This document shows, piece by piece, positions 46,127-53,210 of a stretch of DNA of 64,000 nt (the stretch's first letter is position 1; the number at the start of each line of letters is the position of its first letter). Position numbers and translations under genes: made by a program. The DNA is from Prolixibacteraceae bacterium (lineage in GTDB: Bacteria; Bacteroidota; Bacteroidia; Bacteroidales; Prolixibacteraceae). Under the pieces are notes generated by a model, which had not been told where the DNA came from, ran no database searches, and saw only the letters and a list, made by a program, of their open reading frames with translations. The DNA lies in contig JAIBEY010000042.1 in assembly GCA_019459525.1 (NCBI GenBank), forward strand, positions 1-64,000, read 5' to 3'.

Positions 46127-46534
46127 ATGGAAAAGTTAATTATTCAGATTGAGGCAAGTAAGAATTTTTTTGATGGGTTTGCCGTTAACGTAGATGGCAT
46201 TTCAGGCGGTGGAAATACTATTGAGGAGTGTAAGACGAATATATTGGAAGGGTTAAAACTAATGGTGAAAAATAGTGATAAAAGTTACTGCAAAGCCCCA
46301 CAATGGTTAATCAATGGCGATTACGAAATTGAATACAGGTATGATACGCAAAGTATATTGAACCATTATTCAACCGTATTTACAAAGCCTGCTTTGGAAA
46401 GGTTAACCGGAATTAATCAGAAACAGTTACACCACTACGCCACGGGATTGAAAAAACCACGTTTAGAGCAACGGAAAAAGATTGAAAACGCCCTTCATAA
46501 TTTGGGGAGCGAACTGTTAACCATTCAACTGTAA
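46127..46534 (+). CDS. hicB: HicB-family antitoxin
   Basis: 135 residues. The N-terminal half is the HicB partial RNase H-like fold (FFDGFAVNVDGISGGGNTIEECKTNILEGL); the C-terminal half carries a helix-turn-helix (LERLTGINQKQLHHYATGLK) that should bind the operon's own promoter. Neutralises the upstream HicA and represses the pair. Confidence 0.9.
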   Translation: MEKLIIQIEASKNFFDGFAVNVDGISGGGNTIEECKTNILEGLKLMVKNSDKSYCKAPQWLINGDYEIEYRYDTQSILNHYSTVFTKPALERLTGINQKQLHHYATGLKKPRLEQRKKIENALHNLGSELLTIQL

Positions 46535-46626
46535 AACGGTAAAAACCGCACCTCTGACCGCACCTAAAAGAAAGTTAAATTACAAGTAATTGATAGTCAA
46601 CACATAGTTGAGATAACGTCAAAAAC

Positions 46627-46662
46627 AAAAAAGGCGTTCAACTTTCTTGAACGCCTTTTTTA
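46627..46662. terminator. Bidirectional terminator after hicB
   Basis: AAAAAAGGCGTTCAA and its complement TTGAACGCCTTTTTT around CTTTC. Serves hicAB and the convergent VOC gene array. Confidence 0.92.
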
Positions 46663-46689
46663 TTTTTGAGCTGTAAGGATAGGTCAATT

Positions 46690-47127
46690 CTATTTCGCAG
46701 AATAATTGATCATCCACTTGACGCCAAACCGATCGGCGAACGAGCCAAAATAATCTCCCCAGAACATATCGGCCATGGGCATTTCTACCACTCCACCTTC
46801 AGTGAGTTTTGCGAATAAATCATCGGCCTGAGCCCGCGAATCAGTATGAACGGAAATGTACACGTTGTTCCCTATATTCGCGGTGAATCCCATTGATTCG
46901 GGAGCATCCGATCCCATCAGCAAATGTCCTCCGAGAATGGGAAGTGCAACATGCATAACCAGGTTCTTGTCTTCTTCGGGCAGCAGAGGCATGCCTTCCA
47001 TGGGAGGCATTTCACCAAACCGGTTGATTCTACCATCAATATAATCTCCACCAAATACTGATTTGTAAAAGGTGAAAGCTTCCTCGGTGTTGCGGGGAAA
47101 ATTGAGATATGTGCTAATCTTTGCCAT
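46690..47127 (-). CDS. VOC-family (PhnB-like) protein
   Basis: 145 residues of the glyoxalase/bleomycin-resistance fold, PhnB subgroup: YLNFPRNTEEAFTFYKSVFGG at the start, HVALPILGGHLLMGSDAPE in the middle and FWGDYFGSFADRFGVKWMINY at the end. Such proteins are often co-located with SRPBCC and DHFR-like genes and presumed to act in small-molecule modification or resistance; no substrate is known. Last gene of the minus-strand array. Confidence 0.88.
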   Translation of the reverse strand: MAKISTYLNFPRNTEEAFTFYKSVFGGDYIDGRINRFGEMPPMEGMPLLPEEDKNLVMHVALPILGGHLLMGSDAPESMGFTANIGNNVYISVHTDSRAQADDLFAKLTEGGVVEMPMADMFWGDYFGSFADRFGVKWMINYSAK

Positions 47128-47191
47128 TGTTTTAATTTTTAATGGATTAATAATACAGTACTATAATCATTTTACAGTTCGTTGTTTTTTA

Positions 47192-48076
47192 TCATTCCTT
47201 TTTGTCAAGAAAACTTTCAATCATTGGAACTGCAACAAAATCACTTTCTTTATAATCGGGTTTTAGAGTTATTATCTCTCCAATATATTCTCCGTGTCCA
47301 CCGGGGATTATTGCTAATTCTGAGTTGTCAATCAGGCGATGCATCTCAATTGCATGTTCCGGTGTAATCACATCTTTATCGCCAATTAGAATTAAGGTCG
47401 GCGCTTTAATTGATTTTATTTTCTCGTCTGGAATGTCTTTAAAGACAATCATTCTTTTTGCGTCCTTGTCGTGCATAACTTGTAACCCGCTTGTATCCGG
47501 TGCAACTTTTTTATAGCCTTCTTTTAACTGCTCCGGCATATTTTCAAGTCGCGCCTGTTCCATAAAACCCCAGAACTGTGAAGGAACTCCATTCCGTTTA
47601 CAGAGTGCGGAAGCTGCAACCAGTTTATCAACTAATTCAGGATGGCGAATGGCGATTTGAAAAGCTGTAGTACCGCCATTGCTAAAACCAAAAATATCAG
47701 CCTTGACAATGTTGAGATTTTTCAACAGTGCTGCAACATCATCTGCGTCCTGCTCAAATGAAACTTCACTATCCCTGTCGCTGGTTCGACCGTGAGCTTG
47801 CAATTCAACTGCAATGAGTTTTCTATGTTTGGCCAGCATAGGGATCACTCTTCCAAATGTTGTCTGAATAGTAGAACCACCGCCGTGAATTAACACAAGC
47901 GGTTTTCCTTCTCCGTATATTTCGTAGTACATTTTTAGTCCATTCACTTCAGAATAGCCACTTTTGAAAGCCAGACTGTCGATTTTTGTATCCACAGTAT
48001 TTTTATTTGTTCTGCTCTCTTTACATGAAGCCAGAATCAAAATTATTAAAGCAAAAAATGTTATTGTCCGTTTCAT
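47192..48076 (-). CDS. Alpha/beta hydrolase, lipoprotein
   Basis: 294 residues with a lipobox (LILASC, Cys ~18). Hydrolase fold motifs: VLIHGGGSTIQTTFG (oxyanion HG), the nucleophile elbow GFSNGGTTA with Ser near 131, LILIGDKDVITPEHA with the acidic residue, and IIPGGHGEYIGE with the catalytic His. Probably an envelope esterase or peptidase-like hydrolase. It sits inside the VOC/DHFR/SRPBCC array but is the only exported member. Substrate unknown. Confidence 0.9.
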   Translation of the reverse strand: MKRTITFFALIILILASCKESRTNKNTVDTKIDSLAFKSGYSEVNGLKMYYEIYGEGKPLVLIHGGGSTIQTTFGRVIPMLAKHRKLIAVELQAHGRTSDRDSEVSFEQDADDVAALLKNLNIVKADIFGFSNGGTTAFQIAIRHPELVDKLVAASALCKRNGVPSQFWGFMEQARLENMPEQLKEGYKKVAPDTSGLQVMHDKDAKRMIVFKDIPDEKIKSIKAPTLILIGDKDVITPEHAIEMHRLIDNSELAIIPGGHGEYIGEIITLKPDYKESDFVAVPMIESFLDKKE

Positions 48077-48114
48077 TGTTGTCGATGATGTTAGGCATTC
48101 GTTGTTTTCGTCAG

Positions 48115-48543
48115 TTACTTTTGTCCGTTAGAAAAATCCACCATCCATTCAATACCGAATTTGTCTCTAAACATCCCAAAATATGAGCCCCAGGGACTAT
48201 CGTCCATAGGCATTTCAACAGTTCCACCTACTGAAAGTCCGCTAAATAACTTGTCGGCTTCTTCACGACTTTCAGCACTAATCACTATTTTAGATCTGTT
48301 TTCATTTTCATTTACCGGACCCATACTTTCCGGAACATCATTGCCCATTAAACTGTTTTTGCCAATAGGCAACGCAATGTGCATTATTTTTTCTGCATCA
48401 TTTTCTGCTACTGGAAATTCAGGGCCTGATAGGTCTTTCAAACGAACAATCGTTGCGAACTCTCCGCCAAATACCGATTTGTAAAAATTGAATGCTTCTT
48501 CGGCATTTCCGTTGAAGTTAATGTGTGGATTGATAAGTGCCAT
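48115..48543 (-). CDS. VOC-family (PhnB-like) protein
   Basis: 142 residues, paralogue of the gene at 46690: INPHINFNGNAEEAFNFYK at the N terminus, IALPIGKNSLMGNDVPESMG in the middle and PWGSYFGMFRDKFGIEWMVD at the end. The fold is a VOC beta-alpha-beta dimer; metal ligands are not obvious. It starts 12 bp before the DHFR-like gene's stop, so reads as one transcript with it. Confidence 0.88.
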   Translation of the reverse strand: MALINPHINFNGNAEEAFNFYKSVFGGEFATIVRLKDLSGPEFPVAENDAEKIMHIALPIGKNSLMGNDVPESMGPVNENENRSKIVISAESREEADKLFSGLSVGGTVEMPMDDSPWGSYFGMFRDKFGIEWMVDFSNGQK

Positions 48544-48555
48544 AATTTTTATTTT

Positions 48556-49116
48556 TTAAGTTGTTTTTTCGTTTGTCGGTTCATAATAAAGCGTTACTGC
48601 GCCACCTTTAAAGGTTTTAGTCTTTATGAGTTTAAGAACAGTCCTGTCGTTTATATTTTCAAATAAGGACAGACCGCTTCCTGCAACAACAGGGTGAACA
48701 CAAAGTTGGTATTCATCAATCAAATTAAGTTTCATTAGTTGTATAATTAAACTCCGGCTACCAACTAAAATGTCTTTACCCGATTGTTGTTTGAGTTCTA
48801 AAACTTCTTCTTCAATAGCTTGATTTGATAATCTTGCGCTGTCCCATTCTACATCATTCAGTGTATGCGAAAAGACAATTTTTGGAATTTTGTCTATAGC
48901 AATGGCAAAGTCGTCCATCGATTTTTCGCCTGAAGGATTTTTAAGTAGAGTTTGCCAATACTGCATGAGTTGGTAAGTTATCCTTCCATATAGAATAACG
49001 TCTGCGTTATCTAGCAGTTTAGCGTAATGTTGATGGATTTCTTCATCTGGGATGCCTGCTGTATGATCGCAAAACCCGTCAAGCGTCATATTGATTGCTG
49101 CAATTAGTTTTTTCAT
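48556..49116 (-). CDS. Dihydrofolate reductase / RibD C-terminal family protein
   Basis: 186 residues from ATG 49116 (the open frame extends upstream without similarity). Family features: KLIAAINMTLDGFCDHTAG, ILYGRITYQLMQYWQ, DILVGSRSLIIQLMKLNLIDEY and VHPVVAGSGLSLFE. This group resembles bacterial RibD C-terminal reductases and YwjB/YyaP proteins rather than FolA; it likely binds NADPH but the substrate is unknown. One of two paralogues in the array (the other at 50738). Upstream A-rich leader ATTAAAAAACAAA resembles the end of the dispersed repeat. Confidence 0.88.
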   Translation of the reverse strand: MKKLIAAINMTLDGFCDHTAGIPDEEIHQHYAKLLDNADVILYGRITYQLMQYWQTLLKNPSGEKSMDDFAIAIDKIPKIVFSHTLNDVEWDSARLSNQAIEEEVLELKQQSGKDILVGSRSLIIQLMKLNLIDEYQLCVHPVVAGSGLSLFENINDRTVLKLIKTKTFKGGAVTLYYEPTNEKTT

Positions 49117-49313
49117 ATTTTGTTTTTTAATTGTCTGTCTTTTGACTACTTGCGGCGGCGCTTTACAATGACCGTAAACGAGAAAGCTACACGCTGGGGC
49201 GGATTGTCTCGTCTGAGGCGAGATCAATCCAAGTTAACCGGGACTGAGCGGAAAGATTCACACCAAAAACCACTGCCGCCAAGAGGGTTGCTGATGTCAT
49301 AGGCAGTGTCCTT
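49117..49313. other. Intergenic region with inverted repeats, possible remnant
   Basis: 197 bp between two minus-strand genes of the array. It is GC-richer than neighbouring spacers and has a hairpin at 49201-49230 (GGATTG-T-CTCG / CGAG-AT-CAATCC) and TTTAC/GTAAA at 49160-49180. No coding frame. Confidence 0.4.
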
Positions 49314-49805
49314 TCATTTGTCATAGTTTAACTTTCGAAAGATTTTACTCTCACATATTTCTTTCAACTTGCCGAGTGCTTTTGGGTAGGTCTGGTTCAT
49401 ATAATCTAAAAAATCTTCAGTAGTAGCGTCTAAGTCAACGATAACGGTTGTAGATCCATTGTTTTCTTCGAAGGTATAGTTTTCAAATCCGTTTGCCCAT
49501 TTTTCAACTTCAGGCCCTTCTGTAATTTCCTTGTCAGCTTTTAAAAGACCATAATGTTGAATCGAAACAAATCGGTTGGGAATGTTTTCAGCTATCCTGG
49601 AAACCATACCTCCCTTTTCTCCATTCTCATCAACTCCAATAAACAGAATCTTATTTCCCTTGTCCCAACTTCCTTCATAGGTAGATGTGGGGTTAAACAA
49701 AGAAGTCCATTGCTCATAAGTTGATTTACTGTTGATGCCAAGCATAAAATCATATATCCTGGGCACAGGTGCATTGATGCTTACTTTGAACTGTAACTTT
49801 TTCAT
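49314..49805 (-). CDS. SRPBCC-family protein (AHSA1/START-like)
   Basis: 163 residues starting KKLQFKVSINAPVPRIYDFM, the usual SRPBCC opening (strand and helix that bind ligand), with GSWDKGNKILFIGVDENGEK and a closing helix FLDYMNQTYPKALGKLKEI. The fold makes a deep hydrophobic pocket; function of this subgroup is unknown. Its start codon is the ATG that ends the dispersed repeat copy 3, so the repeat is its immediate leader. Confidence 0.88.
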   Translation of the reverse strand: MKKLQFKVSINAPVPRIYDFMLGINSKSTYEQWTSLFNPTSTYEGSWDKGNKILFIGVDENGEKGGMVSRIAENIPNRFVSIQHYGLLKADKEITEGPEVEKWANGFENYTFEENNGSTTVIVDLDATTEDFLDYMNQTYPKALGKLKEICESKIFRKLNYDK

Positions 49806-49894
49806 CTGTGATTAATTTGTTTTTTAATTGCCGGATGGAACTCGCATGTGAGATTGTCACCCGTGTTTGTGTTTAGCGAACATGCTCGTTTCAT
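49803..49894 (-). repeat. Dispersed ~92-bp repeat, candidate structured leader RNA, copy 3
   Basis: On the minus strand: ATGAAACGAGCATGT pairs with ACATGCGAGTTCCAT, again with a tandem G-A mismatch and with stem pairs that differ from copies 1 and 2 yet remain complementary. A GTGA/TCAC hairpin sits in the loop. It runs through CAATTAAAAAACAAATTA and CACAG into the ATG of the SRPBCC gene. Confidence 0.65.
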
Positions 49895-49979
49895 AATTTC
49901 AATATTTGTTTGAATTATTCTTTAGGTTCTTTGTTTACAGTCACTTTTGGCAGTCGTTTAAAATTGTCTAAACAACCTG

Positions 49980-50210
49980 TTATAAACTATCTTCGTTTTT
50001 CATTCCTTTCAAAAGTGCATAAATCGCCATGGCGTGGCCATGTCCCAGGGCAAAATCTTCCTTTAGCCAACTAACAATTTCACCTGCTTTTGTGTCAGGT
50101 TTCAATTTTCCGCCTTGACTAAATCCTTTTTCTTCTGCCATTTTCCTGAAATCTTCAGGACCTTTGCCAGTCTTCGATTTGATTGTATTTAAATAAGCCT
50201 GAAACGACAT
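49980..50210 (-). CDS. DUF4287 domain protein
   Basis: 76 residues of a small soluble helical domain: FQAYLNTIKSKTGKGPEDF, LKPDTKAGEIVSWLKEDFAL and GHGHAMAIYALLKG are the conserved blocks of DUF4287. No function is established; the domain is often fused to or found beside SRPBCC and DUF5655-type proteins. Here it is the downstream partner of a VOC gene (30 bp gap), in the same array. Confidence 0.88.
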   Translation of the reverse strand: MSFQAYLNTIKSKTGKGPEDFRKMAEEKGFSQGGKLKPDTKAGEIVSWLKEDFALGHGHAMAIYALLKGMKNEDSL

Positions 50211-50240
50211 ATCAATTTGCTTTAATGTTGAGTATTTCGG

Positions 50241-50720
50241 TTAATTGGTCGTCTGAAACATTGCACTCATCCGTTTTTGCATTTCCTCGAAAGAAACGTC
50301 CTCGATGTGTGTCATGATTGACCACCGGTGACCAAACGGATCAGTAATGCCGCCAGTACGGTCGCCGTAAAATTGGTCTTTCACTACCATTTCCCCGGTA
50401 ACTTTTGCTCCCGCCTGAAGTGCTTTGGCAAATACGGCATCCACATCTCCCACATATAAACAAAGGCTTACCGGAGTTCCGCCGATTGTTTGCGGACTTA
50501 AGTTTCCCCACTGTTCATTCTCTTCGGCGATCATAATTTTGGAATCGCCTATTTCCAACTCAGCATGACCAATGCTTCCATCGGGCATCGTGAGTCGCCC
50601 TGTTTCTTTTGCGCCGAAAGCACTTTTGTAGAATTCGATGGCGTCGATGGCGCCTTTCACAGAAATGTAGGCAGTTAATGAATGCCATCCTTCCGGAATT
50701 GCTTTTACTTTTGTTTTCAT
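50241..50720 (-). CDS. VOC-family (PhnB-like) protein
   Basis: 159 residues: LTAYISVKGAIDAIEFYKSA at the start, GHAELEIGDSKIMIAEE in the middle, and DQFYGDRTGGITDPFGHRW with the GxDPFGHxW ending typical of the glyoxalase-like PhnB group. Candidate metal-facing residues (His, Glu in GHAELE) are kept. Function unknown; third VOC gene of the array, 17 bp downstream of a DHFR-like gene. Confidence 0.9.
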   Translation of the reverse strand: MKTKVKAIPEGWHSLTAYISVKGAIDAIEFYKSAFGAKETGRLTMPDGSIGHAELEIGDSKIMIAEENEQWGNLSPQTIGGTPVSLCLYVGDVDAVFAKALQAGAKVTGEMVVKDQFYGDRTGGITDPFGHRWSIMTHIEDVSFEEMQKRMSAMFQTTN

Positions 50721-50737
50721 GATTAAAATTTTAATTG

Positions 50738-51310
50738 TTAAATAGTATTAGTTGTATAATGAAGGCAAATAACTCCTGAGGCAAATGTTTTGCTAGTCAG
50801 GAGTTTTAGCCTGATTTCATGTGAAATATCCTTGAACAAAGAATTGCCTTGCCCAAGCAGGATTGGGTTGATGAATAGCCAGTACTCATCGATTAAATTT
50901 TCATTCATCAGGAACCGTGTCAGGGTCGGACTACCAAACAGGACGATTTCTTTTCCTTGCTCATTTTTCAATTTCCTGATTTCATCCGGTACATTCTCGC
51001 TGATAAGCTTCGCATTCTTGATTTCGGAACCTTTCAATGTTTTTGAAACAATAATTTTTTGAACACTTTTGTACCAGGCCGAATGTTCAATGTCGTGTTT
51101 GGATGCATTGGGCTGATCGGCCGCTGTTGGCCAGTAGGCTTCCATTATTTTGTATGTTCCCCGCGCGTAGATGGCGGTGTCCGACTTCAGGGTTTGCTGT
51201 CCGGCAATTTCGAACATTTCCTCATCCGCCAGAATCCAATCCATTTGTCCCTGCGAGTTGGTGGTAAAACCATCCAGCGAAATGTGCATAAATGAAACTA
51301 GTTTTCTCAT
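50738..51310 (-). CDS. Dihydrofolate reductase / RibD C-terminal family protein
   Basis: 190 residues: KLVSFMHISLDGFTTNSQGQ, AIYARGTYKIMEAYWP, IVLFGSPTLTRFLMNENLID and NPILLGQGNSLFKDI. Same family as the gene at 48556, with which it shares domain order, but diverged. Probably an NADPH-dependent reductase of unknown substrate. Confidence 0.9.
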   Translation of the reverse strand: MRKLVSFMHISLDGFTTNSQGQMDWILADEEMFEIAGQQTLKSDTAIYARGTYKIMEAYWPTAADQPNASKHDIEHSAWYKSVQKIIVSKTLKGSEIKNAKLISENVPDEIRKLKNEQGKEIVLFGSPTLTRFLMNENLIDEYWLFINPILLGQGNSLFKDISHEIRLKLLTSKTFASGVICLHYTTNTI

Positions 51311-51329
51311 TTTCAGATCTTTATTTGGT

Positions 51330-51539
51330 TTAAATCAGAACTTCAGCATGATAGCCATTTCGATGGAGTATCTCAATAATTAGTTGGTTTGAAACACTTT
51401 CAGCCTCAATCCTCAAAATTCTATCGCAGTCTTCCAAATCGAAATTGATCTGACTATTTGGAATATGGTTAATAATTTGATCAATAATTATTTCTGAATG
51501 CTCGGGCTGCTCAACATTTGTTTTGAAAACCTCTACCAT
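51330..51539 (-). CDS. Small hypothetical protein, ferredoxin-like fold suspected
   Basis: 69 residues, acidic, no Cys pair. The pattern VEVFKTNV, helix, INFDLEDCDRILRIEA, helix, GYHAEVLI suggests a beta-alpha-beta fold like heavy-metal-associated domains but without the CxxC metal site. It lies 19 bp before the DHFR-like gene and was probably translated from the same transcript. Function unknown. Confidence 0.7.
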   Translation of the reverse strand: MVEVFKTNVEQPEHSEIIIDQIINHIPNSQINFDLEDCDRILRIEAESVSNQLIIEILHRNGYHAEVLI

Positions 51540-51584
51540 ATCGTTTGTAATTACTAATAGCCGATCGTTGATTTATCCCGGCGC

Positions 51585-52085
51585 TTATTTTAATTTCCAT
51601 TTTCTAACTATCTCGGCATTAAAACCATCTCCCTCTTTAGGGTTAGGATGTCCCTCGCCAATGGTAATTAAATCGAAAAGGCTTTTTTCTATATAGTTGC
51701 CCCAGGAATCGATGCAAATTTCGTAGCATTCGTATTCCGGAACTAATCCTTCGTGGGTGAATAGCAATTTAGTCTTCCCCCCTTCGTTGGAAATAGTAAA
51801 GATTAGTTTTGTGTTTATCCATTCACTTTTGTCTTCCGTAAAACTAAATTGATTGTCAATTACCTGGTAAACTAATTCTTTGTCAGGAATTAAATTGATA
51901 AGTTTTATTTTACATAAATGAACATCTTTGTAGTGATAAAAAAACACTTCATTTAGTTTTTCTGTACTACCTTCAATTTCTTCGGACCACCAGCCACGAA
52001 AATTTCTGGCGGCATCAAAAACTTCCTGCGGGCTTTGCTCAACCCAAATGGTTGCTGTAAAATCTTGCTTATCCATACTTGTCAA
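51585..52085 (-). CDS. SRPBCC / AHSA1-family protein
   Basis: 166 residues: ATIWVEQSPQEVFDAARNFRGWW and WSEEIEG at the N terminus, and TKLLFTHEGLVPEYECYEIC with SWGNYIEKSLFDLI near the C terminus, both typical of the activator of Hsp90 ATPase-like SRPBCC group. A second ATG three codons in (52076) is an equally possible start. Ligand unknown; second SRPBCC gene of the array. Confidence 0.9.
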   Translation of the reverse strand: MTSMDKQDFTATIWVEQSPQEVFDAARNFRGWWSEEIEGSTEKLNEVFFYHYKDVHLCKIKLINLIPDKELVYQVIDNQFSFTEDKSEWINTKLIFTISNEGGKTKLLFTHEGLVPEYECYEICIDSWGNYIEKSLFDLITIGEGHPNPKEGDGFNAEIVRKWKLK

Positions 52086-52127
52086 TTTTGTAAAATTTGA
52101 TTTCTAATGGGTTTCACCTTTCCACAA

Positions 52128-53069
52128 CTATGAATTATGATAGACCTGCATTAATAAATTGAGGTCTAGTTTTTTCATTTGAAGCATGGCTTGCATCACA
52201 TTGCCGCCTTTATCCGGGTGGCTTAATAATTCGCCTAAAACAGTCAGCACAATTTGCCACGAAACTCCAAACTTATCCTGAAGCCAGCCGCATTGCTGTG
52301 CGCCTTCGAAACCACCGTCCGTAAGTTTTTCCCAGTAAAAATCAATTTCATCCTGAGTTTCACAATTCACCACCATCGAAATGGCCGGATTAAAATTCAT
52401 GCCCATATTTTCATGGCTGTCCATGGCGATGAATTCCTGTCCGTTAAGGGTGAATTTGGAGTGAACGACAGCGCCTTCCGGCCCGACTTCCTTTCCATAT
52501 CGTTCCAACTGAATAATATTGGAATCGCTGAATATGGAGGTGTAGAAATTGATTGCTTCTTCGGCTTTTTTATGCTGATCGCCTGAAAACATGAAGCACG
52601 GCGTGATTTTTTGTTCACGTTCAGGTAAAATTAACTGCCACGAAACGCCATATTTATCCTGAATCCAGCCATATTTTTCGGCAAATGGGTAGTTGTCGAG
52701 CTCCATCATTACCGTTCCGTTTTCCGATAGCTTACCCCAAAGCCGGTCTATTTCCTGGATAGTTTCGCAATTCACAAAAAAGGAGATGGTTGGATTGATT
52801 TGAAAAACGGGGCCACCGTTTATAGCCACAAAATCCAGTCCTTCAATCTGGAAATCCATCGTCATGACCGAATTGTCAGGCATTCCTGTAGCTTTTGCCC
52901 CTTCTTCACCGTAGCGGGTGGTTCTTTTTATCTTCGAGTTATTAAAAACAGTGAGGTAGAAATTTACAGCTTCTTCGGTTTGATTGTTGAACCATAAGAA
53001 TGGGGTAATCTTTTGAATTTTAGCCCCCATCTTTATTTTACCTGGGTTCGGTTTAATTTGTGTTTCCAT
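52128..53069 (-). CDS. Tandem VOC (PhnB-like) protein
   Basis: 313 residues made of two PhnB-like VOC domains (~20-150 and ~152-285) that repeat the same blocks: ITPFLWFNNQTEEAVNFYLT / ITPCFMFSGDQHKKAEEAINF and YGWIQDKYGVSWQLIL / CGWLQDKFGVSWQIVL. A short helical tail follows. Single-chain duplication mimics the dimer made by one-domain members. An internal Met at residue 14 is an alternative start. It is the first gene of the minus-strand array, divergent from the AraC-type regulator. Confidence 0.92.
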   Translation of the reverse strand: METQIKPNPGKIKMGAKIQKITPFLWFNNQTEEAVNFYLTVFNNSKIKRTTRYGEEGAKATGMPDNSVMTMDFQIEGLDFVAINGGPVFQINPTISFFVNCETIQEIDRLWGKLSENGTVMMELDNYPFAEKYGWIQDKYGVSWQLILPEREQKITPCFMFSGDQHKKAEEAINFYTSIFSDSNIIQLERYGKEVGPEGAVVHSKFTLNGQEFIAMDSHENMGMNFNPAISMVVNCETQDEIDFYWEKLTDGGFEGAQQCGWLQDKFGVSWQIVLTVLGELLSHPDKGGNVMQAMLQMKKLDLNLLMQVYHNS

Positions 53070-53093
53070 GATTTCTGTTGTTTAATTTATTAG

Positions 53094-53126
53094 TAACATT
53101 TTTGTTATTCCCAAAGTTCGAACTTT
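53094..53126. promoter_or_regulatory. Palindromes between the VOC gene and the AraC regulator
   Basis: TAACATTTTTGTTA (53094-53107) and the perfect 14-bp palindrome AAAGTTCGAACTTT (53113-53126) lie 25-57 bp upstream of the VOC gene start. Likely promoter/operator elements for the array. Confidence 0.4.
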
Positions 53127-53168
53127 TTGGTAGTTAGACCGGTAACAAAAAAGGTCAAATTTCGGGGT

Positions 53169-53192
53169 ATTTAAGACGAAAATGTCTTAAAT
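53169..53192. promoter_or_regulatory. Candidate operator of the GlxA-type regulator
   Basis: ATTTAAGAC and GTCTTAAAT form a perfect 9-bp inverted repeat with a 6-bp spacer, 18 bp before the regulator's start codon. Confidence 0.5.
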
Positions 53193-53210
53193 TAGCAAAA
53201 AAGTGAAGAA

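Noticed and set aside
46540-46570. Direct repeat CCGCACCT after hicB as an attR matching tRNA-Cys
   Set aside because: Similarity to the tRNA 3' end (CCGCCACTGACC) is too weak and short; no integrase nearby.
48077-48114. GTTAGGC near 48093 as an integron attC core site
   Set aside because: Matches GTTRRRY, but no properly spaced inverse core or foldable attC structure is present, and the other spacers of the array lack such sites.
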